Position numbers and translations under genes: made by a program
Notes under the pieces: model-generated
Seen by the model: the letters and a program-made list of their open reading frames with translations, nothing else
What the model was told of the DNA's origin: nothing
Database searches by the model: none
Source of the DNA: Roseovarius amoyensis
Lineage (GTDB): Bacteria > Pseudomonadota > Alphaproteobacteria > Rhodobacterales > Rhodobacteraceae
Assembly: GCF_003260265.1 (NCBI RefSeq)
Contig: NZ_QITQ01000011.1
Coordinates: forward strand, 52,191-116,190
Reading direction: 5' to 3'
Length of the DNA stretch: 64,000 nt
In this document: positions 31,399 to 42,479 of the stretch, piece by piece
Layout of the letters: every line of letters begins with the position of its first letter
Numbering within the stretch: position 1 is the first letter of the stretch

Positions 31399-32480
31399 CG
31401 TGACCCCTCGATGAAGTTTCCGACAGCATGGGCCACACGGCGGCAGGCAGGTTCGTCGCCCACGGTGATGCGCAGGCAATGCGGCAGCTTGTACCCCGCC
31501 ACCCGGCGAACGATCAGCCCCTCGGACTTAAGGAATTCGTCACAGGCTTCGGCCTCTTCGCGGCTGGCAAAGCGGGCAAGGATGAAATTGGCCGTCGAGG
31601 TGTCGGATGGGATACCGCGTTCGGCCAGCGCCTCGGCCAGCCAGGCGCGCAGGCGGGTATTTTCGGTGCGGCATCTCTCGGCCCAGGCGGTGTCGCGCAC
31701 CGCGGCCTCGGCCGCGGCCAGCGCGGCGGTGCCGAGGTTGAAGGGCGCGCGGATACGCGCCAGCACCTCGATCACATGCGCCGGGGCATAGCCCCAGCCC
31801 ACACGCAACCCGCCCAGCCCGTAAAGCTTGGAAAAGGTGCGCGTCATCACCACGTTTTCGCGCGTCTCGACCAGCCTGGCACCGCCGTCATAGCCCTCGA
31901 CATAATCGGCATAGGCGCCGTCGATCACCAGGAGCGCCTGTTTCGGCAGCCCCTCGGCCAGGCGCGACAGCTCTGCTTCGGGGATCATGGTGCCGGTGGG
32001 ATTGTTGGGGTTGGCGACAAAGACCAGCCTGGTGCGTTCGGTGCAGGCGGCAAGAATGGCGTCGACATCGGTCACGCGCTCTCGCTCGGGCACCTCGACC
32101 GGGGTGGCCCCGTTCGCCAGCGCCCCGATGCGATAGAGGGCAAAGCCATGCTCGGTATGGATCACCTCGTCGCCCGGCCCCGCATAGGCCTGGCAGAGCA
32201 GTGCGAGTATCTCGTCACTGCCGACGCCGCAGATCATGCGTTGGGGATCAAGGCTGAACACTTCGCCAATCGCCGCACGCAGCGCGCCGTGGTCGCTGGG
32301 CGGGTATCGGTGCAGCGAAAAGCCGGCCTTGCGAAACGCCTCTTTCGCGGCGTCGCTCGGCCCCAGCGGGTTCTCGTTCGAGCTGAGCTTGACCACGTTC
32401 TCGACGCCATCGACGTTGGACGCGCCGCCGACATAGGGCGCGATCTCCATGATCCCCGGTTGCGGTGCTATTTCGGTCAT
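31395..32480 (-). CDS. hisC: Histidinol-phosphate aminotransferase
   Basis: A 361-residue class I/II PLP aminotransferase; in this context it probably also transaminates prephenate or aromatic keto acids. Motifs: [49 protein letters not shown] and the lysine segment [17 protein letters not shown]. Start chosen at the ATG at 32480 ([19 protein letters not shown]). Coupled to the dehydrogenase downstream, a layout shared by many alphaproteobacteria. Confidence 0.94.
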   Translation of the reverse strand: MTEIAPQPGIMEIAPYVGGASNVDGVENVVKLSSNENPLGPSDAAKEAFRKAGFSLHRYPPSDHGALRAAIGEVFSLDPQRMICGVGSDEILALLCQAYAGPGDEVIHTEHGFALYRIGALANGATPVEVPERERVTDVDAILAACTERTRLVFVANPNNPTGTMIPEAELSRLAEGLPKQALLVIDGAYADYVEGYDGGARLVETRENVVMTRTFSKLYGLGGLRVGWGYAPAHVIEVLARIRAPFNLGTAALAAAEAAVRDTAWAERCRTENTRLRAWLAEALAERGIPSDTSTANFILARFASREEAEACDEFLKSEGLIVRRVAGYKLPHCLRITVGDEPACRRVAHAVGNFIEGSR

Positions 32481-32625
32481 GGGCTGGGCTCTCCTTCGTT
32501 TCGTTTCATAGCGGGGCCACCCCGGCAAAGAAAGATTGAAAACCTGGACGCAAAAACCGTTGCATCGCTGCCAGCCTTGCGCCGGCGCGTCCGAATGTCG
32601 CGGCCCTGCCCCCGATAACGGAAAA

Positions 32626-32649
32626 GGGCCGCACCCGAAGGCGCGGCCC
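32626..32649 (-). terminator. Intrinsic terminator after rpsD
   Basis: Stem GGGCCGC (32626-32632) and GCGGCCC (32643-32649) with a ten-base loop; on the minus strand it is followed by TTTT (32625-32622). It sits 28 bases past the rpsD stop. Confidence 0.8.
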
Positions 32650-32676
32650 CTGAAACCTGTCGGCTTGGAAACCGGC

Positions 32677-33297
32677 CTAGTTCTGTGCGTAGAATTCGAT
32701 CACGAGGTGCGGTTCCATTATCACCGGATAAGGCACATCGGCCAGCGACGGCGTGCGCACGAATGCCGCCGTCATCTTGGAATGATCCACGTCGATATAA
32801 TCGGGCACGTCGCGTTCGGGCAGTTGAACGGCCTCCAGCAGCACGGCAAGCTGCTTGGAACGGTCGCGTACCTCGATCACATCACCCTCTTTCACACGGT
32901 AGGAGGGGATGTTTACCCGCTGGCCGTTCACCTTGACATGGCCGTGGTTCACGAACTGGCGCGCGGCAAAGACGGTGGGGACGAATTTCGCCCGGTAGAC
33001 GACCGCGTCGAGACGGCGTTCCAGCAGGCCGACCAGATTCTCACCGGTGTCGCCGCGCTGACGCTCGGCCTCGCGGAAGATGCGGCGGAACTGCTTTTCG
33101 GTCAGGTCGCCATAATAGCCCTTGAGTTTCTGCTTGGCGCGCAGCTGCAGGCCAAAGTCGGAAATCTTGGCCTTGCGGCGCTGGCCGTGCTGGCCGGGGC
33201 CGTATTCGCGGCGGTTGACCGGGGATTTGGGGCGGCCCCAGATGTTTTCGCCCATCCGGCGGTCGATCTTGTACTTGGCAGCGGTGCGTTTGGTCAC
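32677..33297 (-). CDS. rpsD: 30S ribosomal protein S4
   Basis: Primary 16S-binding protein and autoregulator, 206 residues from the GTG at 33297 ([20 protein letters not shown]), which has AAGGAG a good distance upstream; an in-frame ATG at 33342 would add fifteen unlike residues. Conserved [20 protein letters not shown] and the S4 RNA-binding domain ([37 protein letters not shown]) are intact. Monocistronic with its own terminator. Confidence 0.96.
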   Translation of the reverse strand: MTKRTAAKYKIDRRMGENIWGRPKSPVNRREYGPGQHGQRRKAKISDFGLQLRAKQKLKGYYGDLTEKQFRRIFREAERQRGDTGENLVGLLERRLDAVVYRAKFVPTVFAARQFVNHGHVKVNGQRVNIPSYRVKEGDVIEVRDRSKQLAVLLEAVQLPERDVPDYIDVDHSKMTAAFVRTPSLADVPYPVIMEPHLVIEFYAQN

Positions 33298-33473
33298 CTC
33301 TGGTCTCCTTCTTTTGAATCGAAGGGCGTTGTCCTTTGCCACGAACCCTGGGGGCCGCAGCCGACAGGCATCCCCTTGCGGGGGCCACCAACACCAATGA
33401 AGCCGCGCTTATACGCCCGCGCGTCGGGGTGTCAACCGCCAAAGCCGCGCCCCGCATGCCCGGGCTGAATGCC

Positions 33474-34544
33474 TCAGGCGGCCTCGTGCATCAGGATCGC
33501 GGCCTCGGATGCGCTGAGGTTGCGGCGGGCAAAGACGCCATAGGCCTCTGGCTGGTGCGCCATCATAGGGTCGATCTCCAGCAGGCGCATACGATCGTCC
33601 GGGCTCAGCGTCGACAGCGCGGCCGAGGCGGGGTGAAAGCTTTCGGTCTCGATACCGTTGGCCCACAGCACCTGGTGGCGCGGCAGCAGGATATGGATAT
33701 AGCTGACCTCGCGCACCCCCATATCGACGGCGATAGAGGTGCCGTTGACCAGGTCCTTGGCCGAAACCAGAACCTCGGGCGTGTTGAACAGCGACCGCGC
33801 CACCGCGCCCCGGATCAGCATCCGGTGTTCGGGTGAAACCAGCAGTTCGCGGTCGGGCTGGCCGATGCCCAGCCCGCCGGCACGGATACGCACCGGCCGC
33901 AGATGCGGCATGGCAAAGAGCCTGGCCCCGCTCATGCGGCGCTGACCGATCCACAAAGCCGGCTGCGCGCCATTGTCCTTGGTCTGCACGCGGTCGCCCT
34001 CGCGCAACTCTTCCACCAGCCGGGGGCCCTGGGGGGTCTCGATCCTGGTGCCGGGAGTAAAACAGATCACACCGCCGGTTTCCGGGCCGGTCGGGTTCTT
34101 GGCCAGCGCATCAAGCGAATGATGCACCACCCACAATTCGCGGCCTTCGGGCGGAATATCATCGACGAAAAGCAGCAAGGGCGGCGCCCCACCATCCACC
34201 TGCACCACCGAAACGGAATAGGTTTTCAGCCCGTCGGTCACGACAAAACCAATATCGCCCAGCGGTTCCGGCGTGTCGTCATCGATGTCGTCGATCATGG
34301 TTGCGTTCGCGGTCGCGGCCCTTACGAGCCGCGAAACCAGTTTCGCCGCGCATTTGCGGCGTGTTGCCTCCCGGTCTGTCGTCTCCAGCCGCAAGATACC
34401 GTCCGGCCCATCGACTCTGACGATGTTCCCATGCCACGACCATGCCGCGCCCACCGCAAGAGACTGCAGCGGTGCGGCGCTGAGGCCGTCCAGTTCTGTT
34501 TGCGACCAGGAGATGACAAACGCGCCTCGATAGCCCGTTCCCAT
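33474..34544 (-). CDS. Hint (Hedgehog/intein) domain protein
   Basis: A 356-residue protein. The C-terminal Hint_2 domain starts at Cys161 in VICFTPGTRIETPQGPRLVEELREGD and continues through KDNGAQPALWIGQRR, LRPVRIRAGGLGIGQPDRELLVSPEHRML and VSYIHILLPRHQVLWANGIETESFHP. The catalytic-type Cys and the late His are present, but there is no recognisable C-extein, so self-cleavage rather than splicing is the likely chemistry, if active. The N-terminal 150 residues match nothing I know. Common but uncharacterised in Rhodobacteraceae. No signal peptide seen. Confidence 0.82.
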   Translation of the reverse strand: MGTGYRGAFVISWSQTELDGLSAAPLQSLAVGAAWSWHGNIVRVDGPDGILRLETTDREATRRKCAAKLVSRLVRAATANATMIDDIDDDTPEPLGDIGFVVTDGLKTYSVSVVQVDGGAPPLLLFVDDIPPEGRELWVVHHSLDALAKNPTGPETGGVICFTPGTRIETPQGPRLVEELREGDRVQTKDNGAQPALWIGQRRMSGARLFAMPHLRPVRIRAGGLGIGQPDRELLVSPEHRMLIRGAVARSLFNTPEVLVSAKDLVNGTSIAVDMGVREVSYIHILLPRHQVLWANGIETESFHPASAALSTLSPDDRMRLLEIDPMMAHQPEAYGVFARRNLSASEAAILMHEAA

Positions 34545-34692
34545 CGCCTGTAGTCCTGCCTCGTCATATTTTTTTATTGAGTTCAGGATATCAGGTGCGA
34601 ATCACCCTGTAAACGGCCAGAGTCAATGGGTTTTCAGAATTTCACCCGTAGCTGCACCGAACCCACAGCAAGGCCATGGCGGGCCTTGGCGC

Positions 34693-35154
34693 TCAGATAC
34701 CCACATCCGGATCGCCCCAGGTGTCCTTGAGGTGCTTGATGATCTGGTCGCGGGTCTGGCGATAGGCGTTCAGCTTGGCCTCGCGGGTCTCGCCCAGCCC
34801 TGTGGGGTCGAGGATCGGCCAATAGACCACGTCGAGATGATAGAGCCGCGTCAGGTCCAGCGCCCTGCGCTGGCTGGCGGGGCTGAGCGCCACGATCACG
34901 TCGAAGGACGACAGGTCATCACCCCACTGTTCCATCTCGTCAAAGCTGCGGCTGCGGTGTCGGTCCAGCTCCACCCCCAGCTCGCGGCACACGGCGATGG
35001 AAAACCCGTCGATATCGATGTCGCTCTTGACGCCGGCCGACTGCACATAGACGTCGGTGCCGTAGAACTTTTTCATGATCCCCTCGGCCATCGGCGAGCG
35101 CACGGCGTTGTGGTCGCAGCAGAACAGCACCGACTGGGGAAGCGCGCGCACCAC
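34693..35154 (-). CDS. Low-molecular-weight phosphatase / arsenate reductase-like protein
   Basis: A 153-residue LMW-PTP-fold protein. The active-site P-loop is C13-DHNAV-R19-S (CX5R) in VLFCCDHNAVRSPMAEG; the general-acid loop is likely WPILDPTG. It follows the UPF0262 gene by four bases, and hisD lies upstream of that, an order conserved in alphaproteobacteria. Phosphotyrosine phosphatase or arsenate reductase cannot be separated by sequence. Confidence 0.88.
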   Translation of the reverse strand: MVRALPQSVLFCCDHNAVRSPMAEGIMKKFYGTDVYVQSAGVKSDIDIDGFSIAVCRELGVELDRHRSRSFDEMEQWGDDLSSFDVIVALSPASQRRALDLTRLYHLDVVYWPILDPTGLGETREAKLNAYRQTRDQIIKHLKDTWGDPDVGI

Positions 35155-35158
35155 CGTG

Positions 35159-35638
35159 TCAGCCCCCGAAATGCAGCACGCAGATGAGGGTGAACAGCCG
35201 CCGCGCGGTATCGCTGTCGACCTCGGCCTTGCCCGCCAGCCGTTCCTCGAGCACCCGCGCGCCTTCGTTGTGGATTCCCCGGCGAGCCATGTCGATGGTT
35301 TCGATCTGGCCGGGGGGCAGGTTCTTGACCGCGTCGAAATAGCTTTCGCAGATCGCCCAGTAATCCTTGACCACCTGCCGGAAGGGGCTGAGCGACAGGT
35401 GAAACTCTGCCGCCGATTCGCCCGCCTCGCTGCGAATGTCGAAAACCAGACGCTTTTCCCGGATCGCCAGCGTCAGCCGATAGGGGCCATCGGGCACGGC
35501 TGTGCCATTGCGCGCAGGCAGCGCAAAGGCGTTTTCCTCGATCAGGTCAAACATGGCGACCTTGCGTTCCTGCTCGATCTCGGGCGTCGGTGGCGGCAGG
35601 TTGGCGTCGTCGAGTTCGATTTCACAGATGCGGGACAT
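35159..35638 (-). CDS. UPF0262 family protein
   Basis: A 159-residue protein from the ATG at 35638 (MSRICEIELDD). Conserved blocks: ERKVAMFDLIEENAFALP, YRLTLAIREKRLVFDIR, HLSLSPFRQVVKDYWAICESYFDA and a C-terminal HNEGARVLEERL. UPF0262 is an alphaproteobacterial family of unknown function, nearly always between hisD and a small phosphatase gene, as here. Confidence 0.92.
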   Translation of the reverse strand: MSRICEIELDDANLPPPTPEIEQERKVAMFDLIEENAFALPARNGTAVPDGPYRLTLAIREKRLVFDIRSEAGESAAEFHLSLSPFRQVVKDYWAICESYFDAVKNLPPGQIETIDMARRGIHNEGARVLEERLAGKAEVDSDTARRLFTLICVLHFGG

Positions 35639-35751
35639 TGGTCGGCCCTCCGGCAATTGTCCGTGGCTGAGTAGCGCAGCCCGCAGCCCGGGGCAATCGG
35701 CAAGCCACGCGTGCGCCCGGCCGTGACCGCAGCGTCACGCCTGCGCCGGCC

Positions 35752-37056
35752 TCAGCCCTCGTTCAGCTTGTCCAGCCGCGCCCGCACGCTCAGCCCGTGC
35801 GCCTGCAGGCTTTCCGAGATCGCCAATGTCTCGGCCGCCGGGCCGATGGCGTTCAGCGCCGCCGGGGTCATCCGCGCCAGCGTCGTCCGCTTGAGGAAAT
35901 CCATCACGCTGAGGCCCGAGGAAAACCGCGCCGAGCGCGCCGTCGGCAAGACATGGTTCGGCCCGCCGACGTAATCGCCGATGGCCTCTGGCGTCCAGGG
36001 CCCCAGGAAGATCGCGCCGGCATGGGTGATCCGGTCGGCCAGTGCCTCTGGCTCGGCGACGCACAGTTCCAGGTGCTCGGGCGCGATGCGGTCGGCAAGC
36101 CGGGCGGCGGTTTCCAGGTCGGGCACGGTGATCACAGCGCCGAAATCGCGCCAGCTGGCGGCGGCGATGGCGCGGCGTTCCAGCGTCTGCAGCCGCGCCT
36201 CGACCGCCCGCGCGACCGCTTTGGCAAAGGCGGGATCGGTGGTGATCAGGATCGACTGTGCGCTTTCGTCGTGTTCGGCCTGGCTGAGCAGGTCCAGCGC
36301 GATCCAGTCGGGGTCGTTGTCGCCATCGGCAATGACCAGTATCTCGGACGGTCCGGCGATCATGTCGATGCCGACCCGGCCAAAAACGCGCCGCTTGGCC
36401 GCCGCCACATAGGCGTTGCCGGGGCCGGTTATCTTGTCCACCGGGGCGATGGTTTCGGTGCCATAGGCCAGCGCCGCGATGGCCTGCGCGCCACCGATGC
36501 GGTAAACCTCGTCCACCCCTGCCAGCCGCGCCGCCAGCAGCACCAGCGGGTTGGCAATACCATCGGGCGTGGGCACGGTGATCGCCAGCCGCCCGACCCC
36601 GGCGACCTTGGCAGGAATGGCGTTCATCAGCACCGATGACGGGTAAGAGGCCAGCCCCCCGGGCACGTATAGCCCCGCCGCCGCGACCGGTGTCCAGCGC
36701 CAGCCGAGCATTGCGCCCTGCTCATCCGTCCAGCTTTCATCCGTTGGCATCTGGCGGGCGTGGTAGGCGCGGATGCGTTCCTCCGCCAGCTCCAGCGCTG
36801 CGCGTTCCTTGGCGCTTACCCCGGCTATAAACGCGTCGATTTCCTTGGGCGCAAAGCGCAACTGCTCAGGTGTCAGCGTCATCCGGTCAAAGCGTTCGGT
36901 CAGCTCGATCAGCGCAACATCCCCGCGGGCGCGCACATCGGCGATGATCGCGGCGACCGCGTCATCAACATCGGTGGCCTCTTCGCGCTTGGCGCCCAGC
37001 AGGGCAACAAAGGCGGTTTCGAAATCCGCGTCGGCAGAATCCATGAACTGGGGCAT
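35752..37056 (-). CDS. hisD: Histidinol dehydrogenase
   Basis: A 434-residue enzyme that catalyses the last two steps of histidine synthesis, oxidising L-histidinol to histidine with NAD+. Signature: GGLASYPSSVLMNAIPAKVAGV, KITGPGNAYVAAAKR, IDMIAGPSEILVIAD and SQAEHDESAQSILIT, with zinc ligands in the EHDE region and HVLPT near the C-terminus. First gene of hisD-UPF0262-phosphatase on the minus strand; the DUF2948-murA pair lies upstream beyond a double hairpin. Confidence 0.96.
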   Translation of the reverse strand: MPQFMDSADADFETAFVALLGAKREEATDVDDAVAAIIADVRARGDVALIELTERFDRMTLTPEQLRFAPKEIDAFIAGVSAKERAALELAEERIRAYHARQMPTDESWTDEQGAMLGWRWTPVAAAGLYVPGGLASYPSSVLMNAIPAKVAGVGRLAITVPTPDGIANPLVLLAARLAGVDEVYRIGGAQAIAALAYGTETIAPVDKITGPGNAYVAAAKRRVFGRVGIDMIAGPSEILVIADGDNDPDWIALDLLSQAEHDESAQSILITTDPAFAKAVARAVEARLQTLERRAIAAASWRDFGAVITVPDLETAARLADRIAPEHLELCVAEPEALADRITHAGAIFLGPWTPEAIGDYVGGPNHVLPTARSARFSSGLSVMDFLKRTTLARMTPAALNAIGPAAETLAISESLQAHGLSVRARLDKLNEG

Positions 37057-37124
37057 CGGACATCCTTTCGCCGCTGTCTTTAGGCGGGCGCTGCGGCGCG
37101 CTCAAGGCCCCGGACCAGACACGC

Positions 37125-37173
37125 GCGTTTTCTTCAAAAGAAAACGCCCCGAAATCCTTGAAGGATTTCGGGG
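37125..37173. terminator. Double-hairpin terminator between DUF2948 and hisD
   Basis: Two perfect abutting hairpins: GCGTTTTC/GAAAACGC (37125-37147) and CCCCGAAATCC/GGATTTCGGGG (37147-37173), sharing one base. The first carries T and A runs that would serve as a terminator tail for minus-strand transcripts. It lies just after the DUF2948 stop and 69 bases before hisD. Confidence 0.65.
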
Positions 37174-37182
37174 TCGCGCGTT

Positions 37183-37653
37183 TCAGTCGCCGTGTTCCGG
37201 CGCCTTGCCCGATGGCGCCTTGTAGGGGCGGGTCACATCCTTGAGCGTGACATCCAGCGCCTCGACATCCAGCCGGATCGCGCCATCCCCCGCGAGTGTC
37301 AGCAGCACCTGCCCGGCGCCGTCTTCGCCCGGCTCGAACGTCACCGACAGAAGCGACATCACAAGGTCCCTGTCGGTGCGGTCAAAGCCCTGGCTGGACA
37401 CCTTCATCACGTTGTCCACTGCCAGCACCGAACGCACCCGTTCCGGCCCGTGGCGGTCGCGGCCCTGGTCCTCCCACCGGAAACGGTTGAGCAACAGCGC
37501 AAAGCGCCGCTCACGCGCGCGCCAGGCCATTTCCGTGGCCGGGAACACCGCATCCTGCGCAAGTGACGAAATGACCTGCAGATCCTCGGCATCCAAGGCC
37601 CCAAGGTTGAGCGGCGCCTCGGCGCCCTCTTCGAATCGCGCGTCCTGGCTCAC
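37183..37653 (-). CDS. DUF2948 family protein
   Basis: A 156-residue protein ([48 protein letters not shown] is the conserved core, here given in part as residues 16-62). DUF2948 is an alphaproteobacterial family of unknown function regularly placed after murA. Its start overlaps the murA stop by ATGA (37650-37653), so the two are co-translated; a link to cell-envelope synthesis is only by position. Confidence 0.9.
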   Translation of the reverse strand: MSQDARFEEGAEAPLNLGALDAEDLQVISSLAQDAVFPATEMAWRARERRFALLLNRFRWEDQGRDRHGPERVRSVLAVDNVMKVSSQGFDRTDRDLVMSLLSVTFEPGEDGAGQVLLTLAGDGAIRLDVEALDVTLKDVTRPYKAPSGKAPEHGD

Positions 37654-38918
37654 GTTTCACTCACCCTTTCGATCCTGGCGCCCACCGCGCCCAGCTTTTC
37701 CTCGACGCTCTCATATCCGCGATCCAGGTGATAGACCCGGTTCACCCGCGTCTCGCCCTCGGCGGACAGCCCGGCCAGGATCAGCGAAACGCTGGCGCGC
37801 AGGTCGGTCGCCATCACCGGCGCGCCCTTCAGCCGCTCGACCCCGGTCACCCGCGCGGTGCCGCCATGTACGTCGATCTGTGCCCCCATCCGCATCAGTT
37901 CCGGTGCATGCATGAAGCGGTTCTCGAAAATCCGTTCTTCCAGCACGCTGACACCATCAGCGGTGCACATCAGCGCCATCATCTGCGCCTGCAGGTCGGT
38001 CGGAAAGCCTGGAAAGGGCGCTGTGACCACATCGACCGATTTCACCCGGCCATTCTTGCGCGCCACCTTTAGCCCGCGCTCGGTCTCTTCGATCGAAATA
38101 CCGGCCTCGTCCAGCTTTTCGCAGAATGCGCCGATCAGGTCGACGCGCCCGCCAAGGCATTCCACCTCGCCGCCGCAAATGGCCGGCGCTAGCATATAGG
38201 TGCCCAGCTCGATACGGTCGGGCACCACCCGGTGCGTGGCGCCGCCCAGCCGGTCAACCCCCTCGATGGTGATGGTTTCGGTGCCTTCGCCCTCGATATG
38301 GGCGCCCATCCGGCGCAGGCATTGCGCAAGGTCGACGATCTCGGGCTCGCGCGCCGCGTTTTTCAGCACGGTGGTTCCCTTGGCCAGCGTCGCCGCCATC
38401 AGCGCGTTTTCCGTCGCCCCGACCGAGACGAAGGGAAATGCCACCTCGCCCCCCTTCAGCCCGCCACGGGCTGAGGCGTGCACGTAACCGTCGCGCAGTT
38501 CCAGCTCTGCGCCCATTGCCTCCAGCGCCTTGAGGTGCAGATCGACAGGGCGCGCGCCGATGGCACAACCACCAGGCAGCGAGACCACCGCCTGCCCCTC
38601 GCGCGCCAGAAGCGGACCCAACACCAGGATCGACGCGCGCATCTTGCGCACGATGTCATAGTCGGCAACGTGGCTTTTCAGGTCATGCCCCGACAGCGCC
38701 AACACCTGCCCGTCCTGCATCGCCGTGACCTCGGCGCCGAGGCTTTGCAACAGCACGCTCATCGTGCGAATGTCCGACAGGCGTGGCGCGTTGGTCAGCG
38801 TCAGCGGTTCTTCGCTCAAAAGCGTCGCCGGCATCAGTGCCAGGCAGGCGTTCTTGGCCCCTGCAATGGGTATGTCGCCCTTCAGCGGCCCGCCGCCTGT
38901 CACCAGTATCGAATCCAT
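37650..38918 (-). CDS. murA: UDP-N-acetylglucosamine 1-carboxyvinyltransferase
   Basis: First committed enzyme of peptidoglycan synthesis (transfers enolpyruvate from PEP to UDP-GlcNAc), 422 residues. [14 protein letters not shown] (18-31), the catalytic Cys118 in [19 protein letters not shown] and [13 protein letters not shown] are conserved; Cys at the active site predicts fosfomycin sensitivity. Coupled to DUF2948 downstream and close to a 60-residue gene upstream. Confidence 0.96.
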   Translation of the reverse strand: MDSILVTGGGPLKGDIPIAGAKNACLALMPATLLSEEPLTLTNAPRLSDIRTMSVLLQSLGAEVTAMQDGQVLALSGHDLKSHVADYDIVRKMRASILVLGPLLAREGQAVVSLPGGCAIGARPVDLHLKALEAMGAELELRDGYVHASARGGLKGGEVAFPFVSVGATENALMAATLAKGTTVLKNAAREPEIVDLAQCLRRMGAHIEGEGTETITIEGVDRLGGATHRVVPDRIELGTYMLAPAICGGEVECLGGRVDLIGAFCEKLDEAGISIEETERGLKVARKNGRVKSVDVVTAPFPGFPTDLQAQMMALMCTADGVSVLEERIFENRFMHAPELMRMGAQIDVHGGTARVTGVERLKGAPVMATDLRASVSLILAGLSAEGETRVNRVYHLDRGYESVEEKLGAVGARIERVSET

Positions 38919-38924
38919 TCGCCG

Positions 38925-39107
38925 CTATTCCTTGTCCTTGCCTGCCTCATCCGCCGCACCGCCCTGCCCCGTTCCGGCCCGTGCCCGCATCTGGGCCTTG
39001 CGCCGGGCCATATTGGCCTTGAGCGCGGCCTTCAGCCGGTCCTGCCTGTTATCGGATCCGTTTTTCGGGGCGTGGGAATCCGGATTTCGGGGCGTGCGTT
39101 CGGTCAT
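38925..39107 (-). CDS. Small basic conserved hypothetical protein
   Basis: A 60-residue, highly charged protein with a central DRLKAALKANMARRKAQMRAR helix and low-complexity ends. I recall similar short proteins before murA in Rhodobacterales. No motif points to a function; a nucleic-acid or membrane-surface interaction would fit the basic helix. It ends six bases before the murA start. Confidence 0.65.
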   Translation of the reverse strand: MTERTPRNPDSHAPKNGSDNRQDRLKAALKANMARRKAQMRARAGTGQGGAADEAGKDKE

Positions 39108-39192
39108 GGCGCCTTTCCTACCGCAGGCGCAAATCGCGGTCCAGTTATCCCTTGCGCGCGTGTCCGGAAGCGTCTAATAGGCGCGCCACGGC

Positions 39193-39267
<75 letters not shown>

Positions 39268-39351
39268 CATAAATTCCGCGCACGACTTTCGAAGCACGCA
39301 GGATATCCTGCGCGAGACGTCACGCGAGACCGGGAACCGGCACCATGCCCT

Positions 39352-40101
39352 CTAGAATCGGTAGTTCACGCCGATCTTCAGCATGTGAAGGCGGTCGTGG
39401 AACTTGAAGGGCTGAAAGCCCGATACGAATGTTCCATAGGTCTTGTTGCCGAAGTCCGAGTAAAGATATTCGGCCTTTACAGAAAATTTCTGGCTGATCG
39501 CATGTTCGATGCCGACCCCCAGCGCCCATCCTTGCCGAAGCGAGCTGCCGACACCGGCCTCGTTACCATCAAAGCCCCAACCGCCACCACTGTCCTCGCT
39601 GCCGATTCCGTCATATTCGCCACCGCCGTTTTTGATCCGGGCAATTGCCAGGCCGCCCTTGGCATAGATGAGCGTACGGTCCATGCTGTAGCCCAGACGG
39701 CCAGTGAGCGCCCCGAAATTACTGTATTTGGTCCGTACGCCGTCATCCCCGTTGATGACGAACGTCTTGTCGATCGAAAGACTGCCCAGCTCGATTTCAG
39801 GTCCGTAAACCCAAGCGCCGCTCTGGAAATTGTAGCCCGATGTCAGGCCCCATATCGCGTCTTTCCCCGACAGCGAGAGCGCCGCACCTGGCGTGGAACC
39901 GCCGAATTCCTCGCCGGTAATGTCGGTCGATTTAGTCTTGTTCTCGGCCGCGCCGCCGAACAACCCGACGTAGAAGCCGGACCAGTCATAAGAGGTTGCG
40001 GCGACGGGCGACGGCGGCACGATTGCCTGAGTCAGGCCCGAGGCGGACGCGGCGGCGGGGGAGAGCAGAGCGATTGCGGCGGCGATGATACGGAGTTTCA
40101 T
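39352..40101 (-). CDS. Outer-membrane beta-barrel protein (Omp25/RopB-like)
   Basis: A 249-residue protein with a signal peptide (MKLRIIAAAIALLSPAAASA) and an eight-stranded-barrel pattern: YDWSGFYVGLFGGAAENK at the start, alternating beta segments (GLTSGYNFQSGAWVYGPEIE, FGALTGRLGYSMDRTLIYAK) and a C-terminal aromatic LHMLKIGVNYRF. The start is the ATG at 40101, with GGGGAAA upstream. Typical of alphaproteobacterial small porin-like or OmpW/Omp25 proteins; it need not form a pore. Its upstream region holds a 12-base inverted repeat. Confidence 0.85.
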   Translation of the reverse strand: MKLRIIAAAIALLSPAAASASGLTQAIVPPSPVAATSYDWSGFYVGLFGGAAENKTKSTDITGEEFGGSTPGAALSLSGKDAIWGLTSGYNFQSGAWVYGPEIELGSLSIDKTFVINGDDGVRTKYSNFGALTGRLGYSMDRTLIYAKGGLAIARIKNGGGEYDGIGSEDSGGGWGFDGNEAGVGSSLRQGWALGVGIEHAISQKFSVKAEYLYSDFGNKTYGTFVSGFQPFKFHDRLHMLKIGVNYRF

Positions 40102-41504
<1,403 letters not shown>

Positions 41505-41534
41505 CCCACACTGCTTGCGACCGAGGGGCTGCTA

Positions 41535-42479
41535 TTGGCACGGGAGAGACCGCAGGAAGGCGACTATTCCGGCCCGCTGAAGCGCCTGCTGGCGGGCGTG
41601 CTGGTCATGTGCCTGATCGGTCTGTTCGTCCTGTGGCGAATCGACAGTCCGCGGGTAGAACGGTTTCGCGCCCAGGTCGTCGACAAGGTGGTTCCCAGCT
41701 TTGACTGGGCGATGGCGCCGGTGACCGCGACGGTCAACCTGCTGCGCGATTTCCAAAGCTATCAGCGCATCTACCAGCAAAACCAGGAACTGCGCCGTGA
41801 ATTGCAACAGATGAAGGCGTGGAAAGAGGCGGCGTTGCAGCTCGAACAGGAAAACGCGCGACTGCTCGACCTCAACAATGTCCAGCTCGACCCGCGGCTG
41901 ACCTACGTCACCGGCGTGGTGATGGCCGACAGCGGCTCCCCCTTCCGGCAATCGGTGCTGATCAACGTGGGCGCCCGCGACGGCATCGTCGATGGCTGGG
42001 CAGCGATGGACGGGCTGGGGCTGGTCGGGCGCATCTCGGGCGTGGGCGAACGCACCTCGCGGGTGATACTGCTGACCGACACCTCCAGCCGCATCGCCGT
42101 CACCATCGAACCTTCTGGCCAGCACGCCCTGCTGTCGGGCGACAACAGCCCGGCGCCGGTCGTCAGCTTTCTAGAGGCCCCCGACCAGGTGCGCCCGGGC
42201 GACCGGGTCGTTGCCTCGGGCGATGGCGGGGTGTTTCCGGCGGGTCTGCATGTCGGCCGCGTGGCGCGCGACCCCAGCGGGCGGTTGCGCGTGCGGTTGT
42301 CGGCCGACTACGAGCGGCTTGAATTCCTGCGCGTGCTCAGAAACTGGGGCGAGGAACAAATCACCGAGCCGGGCGGGCCGGTCACCCCACCGGGGTCACG
42401 GCCCATCCCCCTGAGCACGGACCGGGACCGGCCCGACGAAACCGCCGACGAAACGACGCCGGAGGCCGCCGATGGTTGA
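41535..42479 (+). CDS. mreC: Rod-shape-determining protein MreC
   Basis: A 314-residue inner-membrane protein: one TM helix (LLAGVLVMCLIGLFVLW, about 16-32), a coiled coil (YQRIYQQNQELRRELQQMKAW and following, about 76-115), then the beta-barrel domain (YVTGVVMADSGSPFRQS, VGARDGIVDGWAAMDGLGLVG). It appears to start at a TTG (41535) with GAGGGG upstream, a rare codon for this gene; no ATG of suitable length is available nearby. The tail is Pro/acidic and variable. Confidence 0.9.
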   Translation: MARERPQEGDYSGPLKRLLAGVLVMCLIGLFVLWRIDSPRVERFRAQVVDKVVPSFDWAMAPVTATVNLLRDFQSYQRIYQQNQELRRELQQMKAWKEAALQLEQENARLLDLNNVQLDPRLTYVTGVVMADSGSPFRQSVLINVGARDGIVDGWAAMDGLGLVGRISGVGERTSRVILLTDTSSRIAVTIEPSGQHALLSGDNSPAPVVSFLEAPDQVRPGDRVVASGDGGVFPAGLHVGRVARDPSGRLRVRLSADYERLEFLRVLRNWGEEQITEPGGPVTPPGSRPIPLSTDRDRPDETADETTPEAADG

